NCBI GenBank assembly: GCA_037176725.1
Contig: JAZBRS010000020.1
Location: 99,838,501 to 99,902,500, forward strand
DNA from: Posidonia oceanica
Lineage: Eukaryota; Streptophyta; Magnoliopsida; Alismatales; Posidoniaceae
Reading direction: 5' to 3'
DNA: 64,000 bases
Position 1 is the first letter of the stretch. Each line of letters starts with the position of its first letter. The notes under the pieces are model-generated. The model was given only the letters and a program-made list of their open reading frames with translations. It ran no database searches and was not told the origin of the DNA. This document shows, in pieces, positions 11,806-22,790 of this stretch. The position numbers were made by a program, and so were the translations under genes.

Positions 11806-12287
11806 AGGTAGCCCGGCGAGTTGATCCGCGATAGCTTACCCCTTGACTGCCTTCTGAGTGATGAACTACAGGCCGAACTCAGTGAGGAGCATTTGCCATC
11901 GTGCTAGCCTTCCGGACATTGCAGATTTCTCGAACATGTACTTGATAGGGTCCATCTTGGCTATGTAACAGACTTTGTGTGCTAGAAAATAGTGTCTGAG
12001 CTTCTGTGAGGCCCATACTAAGGCTAGGCAGTGTCTCTTGATCTGGGAGTACTTCCTCTTGTACTCAATGAATGTTCTGCTGAGGTAATAAACCACTTTC
12101 TCCTTTCTTCCAGTCTCATCGTGTTGTGCCAGGACGACACCCACTAAGTTATCAGTGACGGCCAAGTAATGTAGCAATGGCCTCTCAGGGACCGGAGCAG
12201 TCAACACTGGAGGGTTGAGGAGGTAGAGCTTTAGATCATCGAAAGCCTTTTGACAGGTATGATCCCACTTGAATTCCGTGCCGCCTT
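11806..12287 (-). pseudogene. Element A RNase H, reverse transcriptase-linked domain
   Basis: Continuation of RT in a shifted frame. Motifs: PERPLLHYLAVTDNLVGVVL, then GRKEKVVYYLSRTF, then CLALVWASQKLRHYF, then GRLARWQMLLTEF, all typical of the Ty3/gypsy RNase H that degrades RNA in the RNA-DNA hybrid. A frameshift near 12330 separates it from RT, and one stop follows GLRHY-type sequence before the second RNase H. About 114 residues remain open. Confidence 0.8.
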
Positions 12288-13571
12288 TTAAAAGCTCATA
12301 GAATGGTCTACACTTTTCTGCATGCTGAGAGATGAATCTGCAGATAAACTGTAGCTCCCTATGAGTCCTCTGAGTTCCTTGATATTCTTCGGCAGTGGCA
12401 TGGCTGTTATAGCTTTAGCTTTGGTGGGATCCACTTCTATGCCCCTTTTGCTTACTATGAAGCCGAGTAGCTTTCCGGCAGTGACCCCGAAGACACACTT
12501 CTTGGGGTTCATCCTGAGGTTGTACTGGTCTGCTCTCCGGAGTACTCTTTCTAGTGCTTCAAAGTGTCCTTCTCTTGTTTTTGATTTTACTAACAAGTTA
12601 TCCACATAGCACTCCATGTAATCATGTATCATGTCGTGGAAGATCGACATCATTGCCCTCTGATAGATGGCTCCAGCGTTCTTCAGTCCAAATGGCATGA
12701 CTACATAGCAATAGGTCCCCCATGGGGTCGTAAACGAGGTCTTCTCTTGATCTTCTTTTGCGAGTTTGATCTGGTTGTATCCAGAGAAACCGACCATGAA
12801 CGAGAGCATCTCATGGCCTGCGATGTTGTTTATGAGGATGTCTATATGTGGGAGAGGGAAATCATCTTTCGGGCATGCTTCATTGAGGTTTCTGTAATCA
12901 ATGCACACGTGCACTTTACCATCTTTCTTCATTACTGGAATTATGTTTACGATCCACTCTGGATATACCAGAACTTTGATGAACTTTGCTTTATGTAACT
13001 TGTCTATCTCTTCTTTGACTTTCAGAGCGAGGTCTAGATGTAGACACCGGAGCTTCTGCTTCGCTGTCTTTGCGCCTAGCTTGAGAGGGAGCCTGTGCTC
13101 CACCAGTAGTGAATCAAGCCTGGACATTTCTCCGTAAGAGAAGGCCAGTACCTTCACATATCTTTTGAGTAGCTTCTCCATTCTGGCTTGTTCATTTGAG
13201 TTCAGGGCAGAGCTTATCCGAACTGGTCTTGGATCATCTTCAGAGCCTAGATTGATTTCTTCTGTTTCTTTAGCGGTAGCCTTAGTCTGCTCATCGTATT
13301 TCTTCATCATTTCTTCAAAAATGGCAGGGTCTACTAATTCTTCTTCATCTGGGTCTTCTTCTGTCTCCACCAGCTCGAAGATTTCATAGTTCCCAGTGCT
13401 TTTGCCGGTGATGTTCGACACTTCTTCTACCAGGAAGATGGCGTGCGACGTGGCTAGCTCCCGTGGTAATGCCGTGGTATAATGACATATTTTGACAATT
13501 TGGGTGATTGGCTCCTTCTTGTTTTGGCCTGCACGCTTAGCAAAGTGATTAGATGCTTTTTGTGAGGACAT
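12288..13571 (-). pseudogene. Element A reverse transcriptase
   Basis: A 427-codon open frame. Residues 1-130 are an acidic linker; RT begins with LSYGEM-type sequence (VLAFSYGEMSRLDSLLVEH) and runs through CIDYRNLNEACPKDDFPLP, MVGFSGYNQIKLA, SFTTPWGTYCYVVMPFGLKN and NPKKCVFGV. The catalytic YxDD motif reads Y322-V-D-N325: the second essential Asp is Asn, which should abolish polymerase activity. RT copies element RNA into cDNA. It lies upstream of RNase H and downstream of the proteases, as expected for gypsy-type pol. Confidence 0.9.
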
Positions 13572-14180
13572 GGCGACGGTTAGGCCGTCCCTGCCATGCC
13601 CTCGGCTACCTTCCCCACTATTAACTAAACTAGGAAGTAAATTATCGGAAAGTAAATTATGCGAAAATAAAATGCAGGAATTGAAAGCGGGAAAGAAATT
13701 ATTTACAAGAGTAGGGGGATTACCCTAGGTTTGCCTCCGCGGTGGAGGCGGTGCGCCATCGAGCGTTAGTCTGTGGCCCTGGCCCCTTCTTGTTAAGAGG
13801 GGCAAGGCCGTAGGTCGCTGAAGAGACAGGTGAGTTCACAGACGGGGTCGAAGTCCTCTGTTTCAGTGTCTTCAGTGGGAATTCTGGAGGAGTCGTTTGT
13901 TGAGACGTTCGGAGGCAGGGGAATTTCTAGAGAAGCGGGGAGAATGGCAGCAGGGACCTCTTTTGTGCAAGAGGTTGGTGCTTCTTTCTCGGGACTCGTC
14001 AGAATGCCGAGGATGACGGGAACTTCTTCTGGGTAGGGAGGAGAAGTTGGTGTTGTCTCGAGATCTGTTTGAGTGTCGAGGATGACGATGCTGGAAGCCT
14101 CTTCAGAGCTGTGAGAAGGAGTTGTTGCTGTTGTTGAGTCTGCCAGGATGTTAGGAACTGTGTCTGACTCTTATTTGTCA
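13572..14180 (-). other. Protease-RT linker of element A, with a possible Ogre-type intron
   Basis: Reading on the minus strand, Ser/Thr/Pro-rich polypeptide sequence persists until about 13800, then AT-rich non-coding sequence with several stops follows (about 13600-13730) before the RT frame reopens. Ogre elements are known to splice an intron between protease and RT. A donor-like AGGGTAAT near 13725 and an acceptor-like GGCAG near 13590 fit, but the exact sites are a guess. Confidence 0.4.
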
Positions 14181-14611
14181 TGTATTTGCAACCCGATTGA
14201 TCTGAAATGGTTTGCTAAGGACCATGTCAGAGGTTTGCTTGGATTTGGATGCCCAAGGTATCCTAGCCCTGTACGACTGCGCTCCTTAGGTGTCTCAAGC
14301 GTATCCTTCATTCCTTGCTCTTAACAGCCGAGTCCCTTCCCTGGGGTATACCCTATTTTGAGAAGAATCTCCCATGGCCTCTTCATGTGGTCCAGGTAAT
14401 TGTATTGATTCATGTCAATACTCCGAGGGGTGATGATTTGCTTTACATTATTTACAGCCTTGGCAACAGAGTCCTTGATTGATGGTGCTGGCGTAGTAGT
14501 TGGGACTGTCACTAAGTGGGCCTCTGCTTCTATTGGTTCATCTCCCAGTATTTTGATTATCTTCCCTTAGTGAGGGAATTTCATGCATTGGTGGTGCAGG
14601 GAGGTGACTGC
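14181..14611 (-). pseudogene. Element A linker with G-patch-like motif
   Basis: Continues the polyprotein after the second protease through stops at about 14600 and 14515. It contains DHMKRPWEILLKIGYTPGKG; a Gly-rich GY-PG-GLG segment of this type follows the protease in Ogre polyproteins and resembles a G-patch RNA-binding motif. The frame is interrupted after GKGLGC by a stop near 14321. The role in the element is not established. Confidence 0.5.
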
Positions 14612-15505
14612 CTAGATTTCTTCAATCCATTGGCGTCTCAAAATGAGTCGATACGAGATTGATGCATCGACTACTATTAGTTCAGTTTCTGTTTGAAGAG
14701 GACCAATGGTGACTCCAGCGGTGATTTTCTCCAGAGCTATCTTTTTGTTGTTGTCATACCCTGATACAGTTAAGGCTATTAGGCATAATTTAGACTTTGT
14801 TAGCCCAATCAACCGCAAGGTATCTAAAGAACACACATTCAGGGTTGCCCCTGTGTCTACAAGCACACCACAAAGTTTCTGATCATTTATTACAACTGTA
14901 ACACTCAGGGGCAGAGTCCTCCTTTCAGGAGGAGCTAGCTCGGAGCCAGTGAAGAAGACCGTAGGTTCGATAAATATGGCAGTTGCAATGGCTGCCAGAG
15001 TTTCAGCAGGCATGTCCTCCGGTACATGAGCTTTCTTCAGCACTTCCATCAGGATGTCTCGATGCTTTTTTGAGGCTTTGATTAGCCCGTAGATGGAGAT
15101 CTTCGCCTGCATCTTCTTGAGCTGTTCCAAGACATCAAATGTGCCCTCCATTCTTCGGGGAATGTGAAATTCTTGGCGAGGCAGGGACATGGCTTGCTCG
15201 GCATTAGGTGGAGGCAGTGTGACCTGGTTGGAGATTCGCCCTACTCTGGTGATGGGGGCTTGTTGAGCTTGATTGTGCCCTTCTCTAGCAGAGACAGATT
15301 TAAGCAGAGACATAGGCCTTCTGAGGAGAGACTGCCCCTGATTTACGGGCAGATGGAATGAATCCAGCTGTGGAGGTCTTTGAGTCTGAGTATACCCTTG
15401 GATGGCTTGAATGTCCATGAGCTGCTGAAATCCCTGAATGCTGGGGGCATCATCATCCCAGTCATCTATCCAGCCACATGTGCCGTCTGGTGGTGAACCT
15501 CCCAT
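14612..15505 (-). pseudogene. Element A second aspartic protease domain (PR2)
   Basis: A 297-codon open frame. Residues about 1-110 are Gln/Pro-rich. Residues about 130-165 (LKKMQAKISIYGLIKASKKH) match the segment that precedes protease in Ogre polyproteins. The retropepsin motif follows: LCGVLVDTGATLNVCSLDTL (Asp codon near 14855), then GVTIGPLQTETELIVVDA and LILRRQWIEEI, the flap-to-helix region where GR-W is usual. The frame overlaps the upstream protease frame by about 40 bases, so a frameshift separates them. It is a clear paralogue of PR1, 1.0 kb upstream. Confidence 0.8.
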
Positions 15506-16827
15506 GTGAAATCATTTAAATAGGACCTCCAGATCATTGCCAGGTCCGTCTCATGATCTATTTTGATGGTGATCACTTCCCCTTGGAACTTGAATTTTAA
15601 GAGCTGATGTGTCGGGGATGCGACGGCACACATCTCCGCCAACCAGGATCTTCCCAGGATTAATGGTTCTGCCAATTCATGCTCCATCACCACCACGTCG
15701 GTAATGCTGGTGAGGGGGCCAATAGTGATTGCTAGCTGAACCGTCCCTATCGCCTCAGTCTGACTGTTGTCAAAGCCCTTGCAGAAGAATTTTTGCTTGG
15801 TGATTTCTTCTTCTTCGACGTCTAAGTAGTCAAGTGTATTTAGCGAGCATGCACTCCGACTAGCCCCTGTGTCTACAAGTATGCCGAGGAGGAGGTAACC
15901 ATTAACGTCCACAGTGATAATCAAGGGACGGAGGCGTTCCTCTGGAGCGGGTAATTCCGAGTCTTTGAAGACTATGTTCCTCCGCTCGAATCCGGTAATG
16001 ATTTCTCGAGACAGTATAAAGGGATCTACCTCGTTGTTCAGCTCATGTGGTTGTCCTTCTCTTGGGAGGAAGTTGAAGCATTTGAGGAGTGCCAGGTTAT
16101 TCGCCTTATCTTCTCTGCATTGTGTTACTTCCATCAGGGATTCCCATTCTATGGACCCCTCTTCAAAGCATATTTCTGGCTCCTCTCTTTCTGCGACAGA
16201 TGAGACTGGCTCTAGATCCGACTCTAGCAGGTGTATGGTCACGGATTCAGCCTCTGGTGGACTGCCCCTTGCCTCTAGAGATGCCACTAGATGATTGGGC
16301 AAAGGATTCTGGTGTATTTGCAGCTTGTGCTGTCCTGTCCCGACCTCTTTTAGCCTGTCTTTGAGGGCTGACCACATTATTTCCCCTTTATCATTCAGGT
16401 CATATATCTTATCCTTCAACACGAAGCATTCCTTGAGGGTATGTCCATTTTTTTGATGATATGCACAGTACTTGGACATGTTCATGTTGGGAGCATTTGG
16501 CTTTGGCACTGGGAGCTGCAAGTCTCCACTTTCGACTAGTATCCTGAAGATGTCTGGGATTACTTCTGGAAGTGGTGGGTAGCTCCGCCTTCTTGGCCCT
16601 CTGAGTGCCTGTGGTGGAGGAACACTGTGATAGCTCCTCTGCCCCTGTGGTGGTGCTCTGTATTGATTGTTTGTCCGCCCCTGTTGGGCATTCATAGGGA
16701 AATTGGGGCGCTGGGGTTGGAACTGTAGAAGTGGCTGCCTCTGTGGTTCTGCTTGTTGGAATTGAGGCTGCTGGAAATGTTGTCCCTTCCATCCCCTTTG
16801 ATTCTGTTGAGTGGACAGCTGTGCCAT
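15466..16827 (-). pseudogene. Element A gag C-terminus (zinc knuckle-like) and first aspartic protease (PR1)
   Basis: A 453-codon open frame. Residues 1-90 are Gln/Pro-rich (QQPQFQQAEPQRQPLLQFQP). Residues about 115-150 hold a Cys/His motif, YCAYHQKNGHTLKEC, the nucleocapsid-like knuckle of this lineage. An acidic spacer follows. The protease reads LLLGILVDTGASRSACSLNT with catalytic Asp near 15868, then AITIGPLTSITDVVV and EPLILGRSWLAEM. PR1 keeps the canonical GR-W end. This protease should process the polyprotein. Having a second complete protease directly downstream is unusual. Confidence 0.85.
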
Positions 16828-16912
16828 GCTTCCTGTGACACCTTCTACTGTATGTCTTGTAGTCTTCTTTCAGTCCTTTCCCTCGAGCTCCAGGAACGGC
16901 AGCTCTTCTCTA

Positions 16913-18251
16913 TTGCGCATAACCTTCGCGACCTACTCGTACAACTGCGGATAGGTGTGGAAGTCACCTACCAACAGTCTAGTCCTGAGTGCTCCCGTGG
17001 TGTTTCTTGCTATGTTCTCCACGACTTGGCCTTCAGCTATATAGCACTCTGACCGAGCGGCCATATCCCTCCATCTGCTAGCGAAGGTGACGAAGTCTTC
17101 ATTGGGTCTCATCTTCTCAGCAGTGAGGTCGCCTGCAGTGGGTTTGTGTGGCACCCGATGACTGTATTGATTCAGGAATTTTTCTTCCACTATCCTGAAA
17201 TCTTGGAGATCGTAAGTTGTAAGGGTGTCAAACCACTTTAAGGCTTCTCCCTCAAGCATCTTGAAGAAGAGATATGCAATGAGCCCAACGTCATAACGGT
17301 ATGGCAGAGTGTCCATGGTGAAGGCAGCTAGGTGATTCCTGGGATCCTCTGTTCCATTATACCTCCTCATTTTCGGCATTTTAAACCTCGGGGGAAGGGT
17401 GAAGTGTGGGAACTTGGAGGTGTCATAGTCGATTGGTGCTTTTGATGTGACTCCAGCCTCTGCCAATGCTTCAACGATCATCCTCTTGAGGTCCGCCCCT
17501 GGTGCGACATGTTGCCCCTGGCTTGGGTGCCCGTGTGTCTGTTGGAATGGTGGTAGTGATGGGTTATGTTGTGGGGGAAAGAATGATGATTGGGGTTGAG
17601 TATGGTAGTATTGTGTGTTGATAGGAGGATGTTGTGGATGGAAGAGCGATGATTGGGGTGGAGTAGGGTAGTATTGGGTGTTATCGGGAGGTTGTGATAA
17701 GTAGTGAGTTGTATATGGCGGGGTTGGATGGATGAAAGGGTAGGTGGGTGTTGCGTGGTATTGTGGGAATGGACCTTGGGTAGGGAAGTTCATGGTAGGG
17801 TTTGGTATGGCATGCGTGTAGGTTGGTGTAGGGAATGAATTGTTGTGGTGGTTCGGACAGCAGTGTCCTTGGAGGTTTGATATTTGTGGGTCATTGTATG
17901 AGAGGTGTTGTTGAGCCAGAGATCGCCGGACCTCGTCAGCTTCTTCCTCAATTGGGTAGGAAGTAGTTACGACGGGAAGCACAACGTGGGAAGTCGCTTT
18001 AGGATGTGTAAGTTCGAGCAGGGCGTTCCATTTTTGGGAATTATCCACCTCCCTTCCCTTTTCGTTTGCGTCAGTGTTGTAGTTGAAGGGGATGGAGACA
18101 TGCGGGAACCTCTGTCGGTCAGTTGCTCATGCGAAACCAGGGTTCCTGGCCCTTCTGCTTGTGAGGTTGAGGCATTGAGGAAGATCCCATTCGGGCCTGT
18201 GGCCGTTTGCTCCATGGAGGTTGAGACGGAAGACGTGCCAATGTACTCCAT
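16913..18251 (-). pseudogene. Element A gag, N-terminal and capsid region
   Basis: Starts with ATG at 18251 (MEYIGTSSVSTS). The same region in element E starts at 38539 with shared SVSTS and FLNASTSQA-type sequence, which supports the start. A frameshift near 18055 moves the frame to 18048-16933. The capsid part holds DTSKFPHFTLPPRFKMPKM, then YNGTEDPRNHLAAF, then EGEALKWFDTL, the standard gypsy gag core. A Tyr/Pro/His-rich linker (about 17850-17550) precedes it. A stop near 16930 (after PQLYE) separates it from the zinc-knuckle frame. Gag packages the element RNA in cytoplasmic particles. Confidence 0.85.
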
Positions 18252-19566
18252 TATAAGACTATTTTTTTTTTGTTTCTTGTTTCTTTCCTTTTTTTTCTTT
18301 CTTTTTCTTCTTTTTTCTCTTCTTTTTTTTTTTCTTTTTCTTCTCTTTTGAAACTATTACAGAAGATTCACAAAGGAGATTACAGACTCAAACACACTAG
18401 TTAATGAGGACTCAAAAAAAAAAAAAAGAAAAATGGAAAATAACAGAAACAGTTTGTACCGATGCTCCTGCAACCTGTGAACAGTAACAATTAAATCCCT
18501 GCAATCAAGGCACTCTAAAACGTAACGTTTTCCTTGTAGTCGCTTATATGTCAAGTGGCTAAACAAGTCGCCTGTTGTAAAGGCGATTGAGCGAGGCGCC
18601 TTCTGAACAGGCGGTTGTGCCTCTATTCTTCTAGCAAACCAGGTCTATCTTGGACAGACCGCGCAATAAATAGGAAAAAGGAAATTCACGTCTCAGACAG
18701 AGCGTCGATCTTACTAGTTCAGGTGTTTAATTAGTTGATTAATTAAACCTACATGTGTCACAAATAAATGGGATTTTTGGCGTACAGGTACCACTCTTTG
18801 ACCTTCTTCAGGGTCCACCAAGAGGGCCTAGATGGTGGATTTGTCTCTCTAAAGAGGGACCCACCACCTAGGATTCTGTCCTTAGGATCGGCACTTAGCA
18901 AACCACAAAACAGTAAATAAACACAGAATATTAGAGTGTCAAGTATCTACGAAGGATTATTATTGACTCAGGGAGAAGAAGGAGTCAATAATAACACCGT
19001 AGGACACCTTGAGATCTTGATCTAACTATTACAACCAACACTGAGTATGGGAAAGCGACTTGCACTGGCCCGGGTTCGCTCAGGTTGATTGTTGTAGTTA
19101 GATAAAGATTCCTTCAAGGAACTTTATCTCTAATATCAGAAAATAGTTTCCACCTTAAGGGTGGACACAAACAATCCTAGAAACCGTTAGAAAACGAAAA
19201 TACAATGGACAGAAATGATTTTCTGATTTTTTTTTATGCGACTGCAGATCTAAAACACAATGCAAATTACAAAAAAAGCTACTGATCTGCAGTGAAACGG
19301 ACTCGGACTAAGTCACCTGTGATGATGGCGCCCCTATCAATCGCTACACAGTGGTGCGACTAGGACAGGCGCTCCTTAAAAAGGCAGCTCAGTTCCAGAG
19401 TCTTTTGACCTCAGTAAAACCGACCCAATTGTTGAAGCTATGGGTTTGGGTGTTGTGAAAACCTACACGCACGATTCCCCAAATCGAAAACTACACCTAG
19501 ATCTATAACAATAATGGAAAGAAGGTAAAGGAATCACTTACATAGCACGGGGGTGGCAAAAACCGA
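18252..19566 (-). other. Leader of element A between PBS and gag
   Basis: Non-coding. On the minus strand the last ~90 bases before gag are an A/G-rich polypurine tract (complement of 18262-18350). Family palindromes lie at 18535-18615 and 19310-19375. A block near 18810-18900 (around CCACCACCTAGGATTCTGTC) is conserved in the leader of element E near 37980-38060, so the leader belongs to the family and is not a later insertion. Confidence 0.6.
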
Positions 19567-19584
19567 GTCCCACCGTGATCGCCA
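19567..19584 (-). other. Primer binding site of element A
   Basis: The minus strand reads TGGCGATCACGGTGGGAC five bases inside the LTR end at 19590. TGG at the start matches the CCA end of a tRNA. Similar sites follow the 5' LTRs of E (37207) and D (61636). It looks closest to the tRNA-Arg type used by Ogre elements, but the exact tRNA is uncertain. Confidence 0.7.
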
Positions 19585-19589
19585 ACATC

Positions 19590-21026
19590 TGTGGATGTGG
19601 ATTTGGGGGTGCCTGGAATGAAGGTGCCGGCGCTTCCATGACGTCGACAGCTTGATGTGATCGCCACTCGTCGATGGACTGACAAGACGCCTTGGGGGAG
19701 ATGATGAAGATGCAGGTACCCGAATCACTAGATCGATGGCAGGATGTCGTCTAGCGGCCTCCTTGTGCCATGTAAGCGTTGTTCCTTTCCTTTGAAACAA
19801 ATGGAAATAAAAGATCTAGATTAGTTTAAGTGTAGTAAACAGTAGTAGAAATAAGCAGAAAAATAACATAAACGAACGAAACTAACACTAACCAGGGGTT
19901 ATTCCCCGCATGCACATGATATGGGTCCTATGCTAAGGAATGCAATATGAAAGAAAAAAAGAGTAATTGGAATGAGGTACTTCCATCACCCTCGTGCTGT
20001 ATGCAGTGACGTAGAAGTGGAGGTACGGTTGGAGCTCTGGCTTGGCTCAAGATCTTTGGGATCAAAGATTTTTGGATCAAAGGTAGAAGCTAGGATTCCT
20101 CTTTTGAAGGTGGAAGCTAGGGTTTTCGGATTGAAAACTCTAACTCTTTGAAGGTGGAAGCTTAAAAGAAATCTGAAGGAAATCTCTCTCTTTAGCTCTC
20201 TCCAAAATAGGTTTTTCTCCAAATTGGCCGGGGGGACCCAAGTATTGACGTACGAGGTCTATTTATAGGCTCAGGGGATGTGGGTGGTTCACACCTAGAA
20301 GCTTCTAGAAGAAAAGTGACAGTTATTGTCAGTTGCCGCATATGTCGGCGACTAAGACCAGCAACTGCTCAAGCACTCGTGGGAAAACCGTGGAAATTCC
20401 GTTCGATGGAGGCCATGACTGTTAGTCGCCGGTTATGTTGGCGTCTATTGGTCGAGGGGATCGTGGGAAAAGACTGTTGCAGTTCCATGACCATTAGTCG
20501 CTGGTTATGTTGGCATCTAATAGTCGGTGGGATAGTGGGAAACAACCGTAAAAAATAACTGCAAGAGGCGGTTAAAGGAGCTCACGATAGTTAGTCGCCT
20601 GCTACGATGACGTCTAGGTTAGTCACCTATTTAAAGGGCGTCTATCCATGTCGCCTCCCTAGCTGGCAACTAGCAAGCTCAGTTCATTCCTAGCTTTAGC
20701 TCTTAGGTTCTATCCAGAGAAAACATGATAAAAGGCTGGGAAACTTCAGATAGTGTATGAAATCATGAAGACATCTTCTCTAACTCAAATCTGCCATGAA
20801 TCTGAGTAAAAATAAAGGACACTCGAGGTACTCGAACTTGTTGTGAATCTGAGTGCGTCAGCTCTGCCATAGCCAACAACCTGAGTCAAGTAGGATTAAG
20901 CAATGCTTCGAAGAAATTACGGAAGGTCTGGGAAATGTGTTATCAACACTTAGACATGTGATTTGGGGCGCCTCAAGGTCCCTATCTTAAAAGAACTCTC
21001 AGAAATGCGAAAATGGGATATCTACA
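19590..21026 (-). repeat. 5' LTR of element A
   Basis: 1437 bp, minus-strand ends TGTAGATATCCC (at 21026) and CCACATCCACA (at 19590). Same sequence as 1-1358 and both LTRs of element E. It contains the TATA box and the palindromic units. Confidence 0.92.
20260..20268 (-). promoter_or_regulatory. TATA box of element A 5' LTR
   Basis: Minus-strand TATAAATAG within the LTR, matched by TATAAATA in the left LTR (590-598) and in the 3' LTR of E (41637-41644). It marks the likely U3 promoter that would drive the genomic RNA leftward. Confidence 0.6.
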
Positions 21027-21162
21027 CATACAGCATCCATATGTTGCCAAATCATGAGATCAAAAAATTTCTATCTTGACTACAGCATATGATGGGTTTT
21101 AAATCTATTTGATGCCCAAGCTACAAGGTAACTGCACTTATCTTGATGTTCAAGCTACAAGT

Positions 21163-21665
21163 TGTTAGAATTTTTTAGGCAAATATCAACAATAATATGA
21201 TATAATGGAAAATGGTATGAACGAAAATAACGAATAAATAACAACAAAGAGAAGAACAGGAACGATCTTAGTTTTTGACGAAGTGGGATGAGTCCCTTAA
21301 CTTGAAGAAGAAAATCAACCCTCTAGCATAGGGATTTTTCGGTTCCTCTCCAAGGATACGATGCCAAGATCTCCAAAGGTGCAAGCTTTTTGAGATCTTC
21401 GAATCATACTGTAGTGTTATATGCCAGAGAAAAGAAAAGGAAGAAGAAGAAGCAAAAGAGATTTCTCCCTTGGTTTTTCCCCAAAACACAACAATGAAAT
21501 ATATAAAGGAGAGTAGACACATTGTGGGTCAACACTATTCCCACCACAAAAGGAAACCACATAATAATAGAGAATCCACATAATGATAGAGTGAATGATA
21601 TATTAAAAGGTATTAAAAGATGTTTTGAATTCGATAATTAAAGCCAAAACCGTTATATTCCAACA
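21163..21665 (-). repeat. 3' LTR of the Copia element
   Basis: Minus-strand start TGTTGGAATATAACGG and end TTCTAACA. A polypurine tract (minus strand TGGGGAGA, 21666-21673) lies directly upstream, which fixes this copy as the 3' LTR. Confidence 0.9.
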
Positions 21666-22199
21666 TCTCCCCAATTCAAAATTATCTTTAAAATGTAAAA
21701 CAAACAAAAGAAAAGAAATCAAATTCTCTGGACTTTAATACTATGTATTGGGTGAAGGTGTCTGGCTGACTTGAACCTTCACTTAGTGCTTGTAGATTTA
21801 CATCCGAAAGCAACCATAGTGGACTACGCCTTAAACTACGTCATTTTCACCGGATTTCAACCTACTACACACGTAATACACACTACATCTTCTGATTCTC
21901 TGGGTAGCACATTACGACCTTGCGCTTGTATTATTTTTCATGAGTACTTTTAAAAGATAGCCCTTCAATCCTTAAAGTCGTGGCCCCACGACCACACTCA
22001 CTACAGGTGAATCTCCAAGAGTAATCTGCAATACATTACCCTATTACATAGGCTTTGATTCGATCCTATTTTATTACAGCTCAAGCACTGTTATCTTAGG
22101 GATAGGGTTGGAGTCGCACTTCACAATTTCAGTGCTATGTCTCATAAGGCAATAGAATTTCCCTGATGGGTATTTCATTACATGAAACTTTTTATGGGC

Positions 22200-22790
22200 T
22201 TAAGTCTCATCCCTCGATGAAGATATAATAAAATTCTCTGATAAGCCTTTAGTCAAATAATCTGCCAAGTTTTCTTTAGATTTCACATGTTCAAGTCATA
22301 TGACTCCAATAGACAACCAATGTCTAATTGACTTATGTCTCAACATTATATGTCTATTCATTTTTTCATATGTGTTAGCTCTCTTGACTAAGGCAATACA
22401 AGCAGTACTGTCACAATGAACACAAATTGATGCCATAGGATTAGGCATAATAGGCAAGTTTAACAATAATCCTTTAAGACAATCTGCTTCTGCACCTGTT
22501 AGGTCTAATGCTATAATTTTAGCCTCAGTTGTTGACCTGGAGATTAAAGTTTGTTTTGAAGATTTCCATGATATAGCTCCACCTCCTAGAAGGAAAGCAT
22601 ATCCACTAGTAGACTTAACTTTAGTTGAAGGAGGTGCCCAATTAGCATCACAATACACTTCTAGAATTTCAGGATCACCAGAATAATGTAATACATAATC
22701 ACTTGTAGCTTTTAAATAGGCAAATACTTTATTTATAGCTTCCCAATGTTTCTTACTAGGATTTATAGTATATCTACTCTAGATATTTAT
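22200..22790 (-). pseudogene. Copia RNase H
   Basis: The minus strand encodes EVYCDANWAPPSTKVKSTSG, then GGGAISWKSSKQTLISRSTT, then a catalytic Asp in HCDSTACI and the final SRHI-type segment MNRHIMLRHKSI. A stop at about 22296 precedes HVKSKENLADYLTKGL, the usual end of copia pol. Degrades RNA in the replication intermediate. Broken by the stop, otherwise full length. Confidence 0.85.

Larger units (their letters stand above)
1..21026 (-). mobile_element. Element A: giant Tat/Ogre-like Ty3/gypsy retrotransposon, 3' LTR cut by window edge
   Basis: Two direct LTR copies (1-1358 and 19590-21026) bracket about 18.2 kb of internal DNA whose gag and pol read on the minus strand. Base 1 aligns with base 19670, so about 80 bp of the left LTR lie outside the window. 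The order gag, protease, RT, RNase H, second RNase H, integrase, with integrase last and two RNase H domains, is the established signature of plant Tat-lineage elements. Size, a long 3' region with extra antisense genes and a TGGCGA-type primer site all suit Ogre/Tat. By eye the LTRs are about 93% identical over the stretch compared, so the insertion is not recent. The far target duplication is outside the window; the right flank begins CATAC at 21027. Confidence 0.9.
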
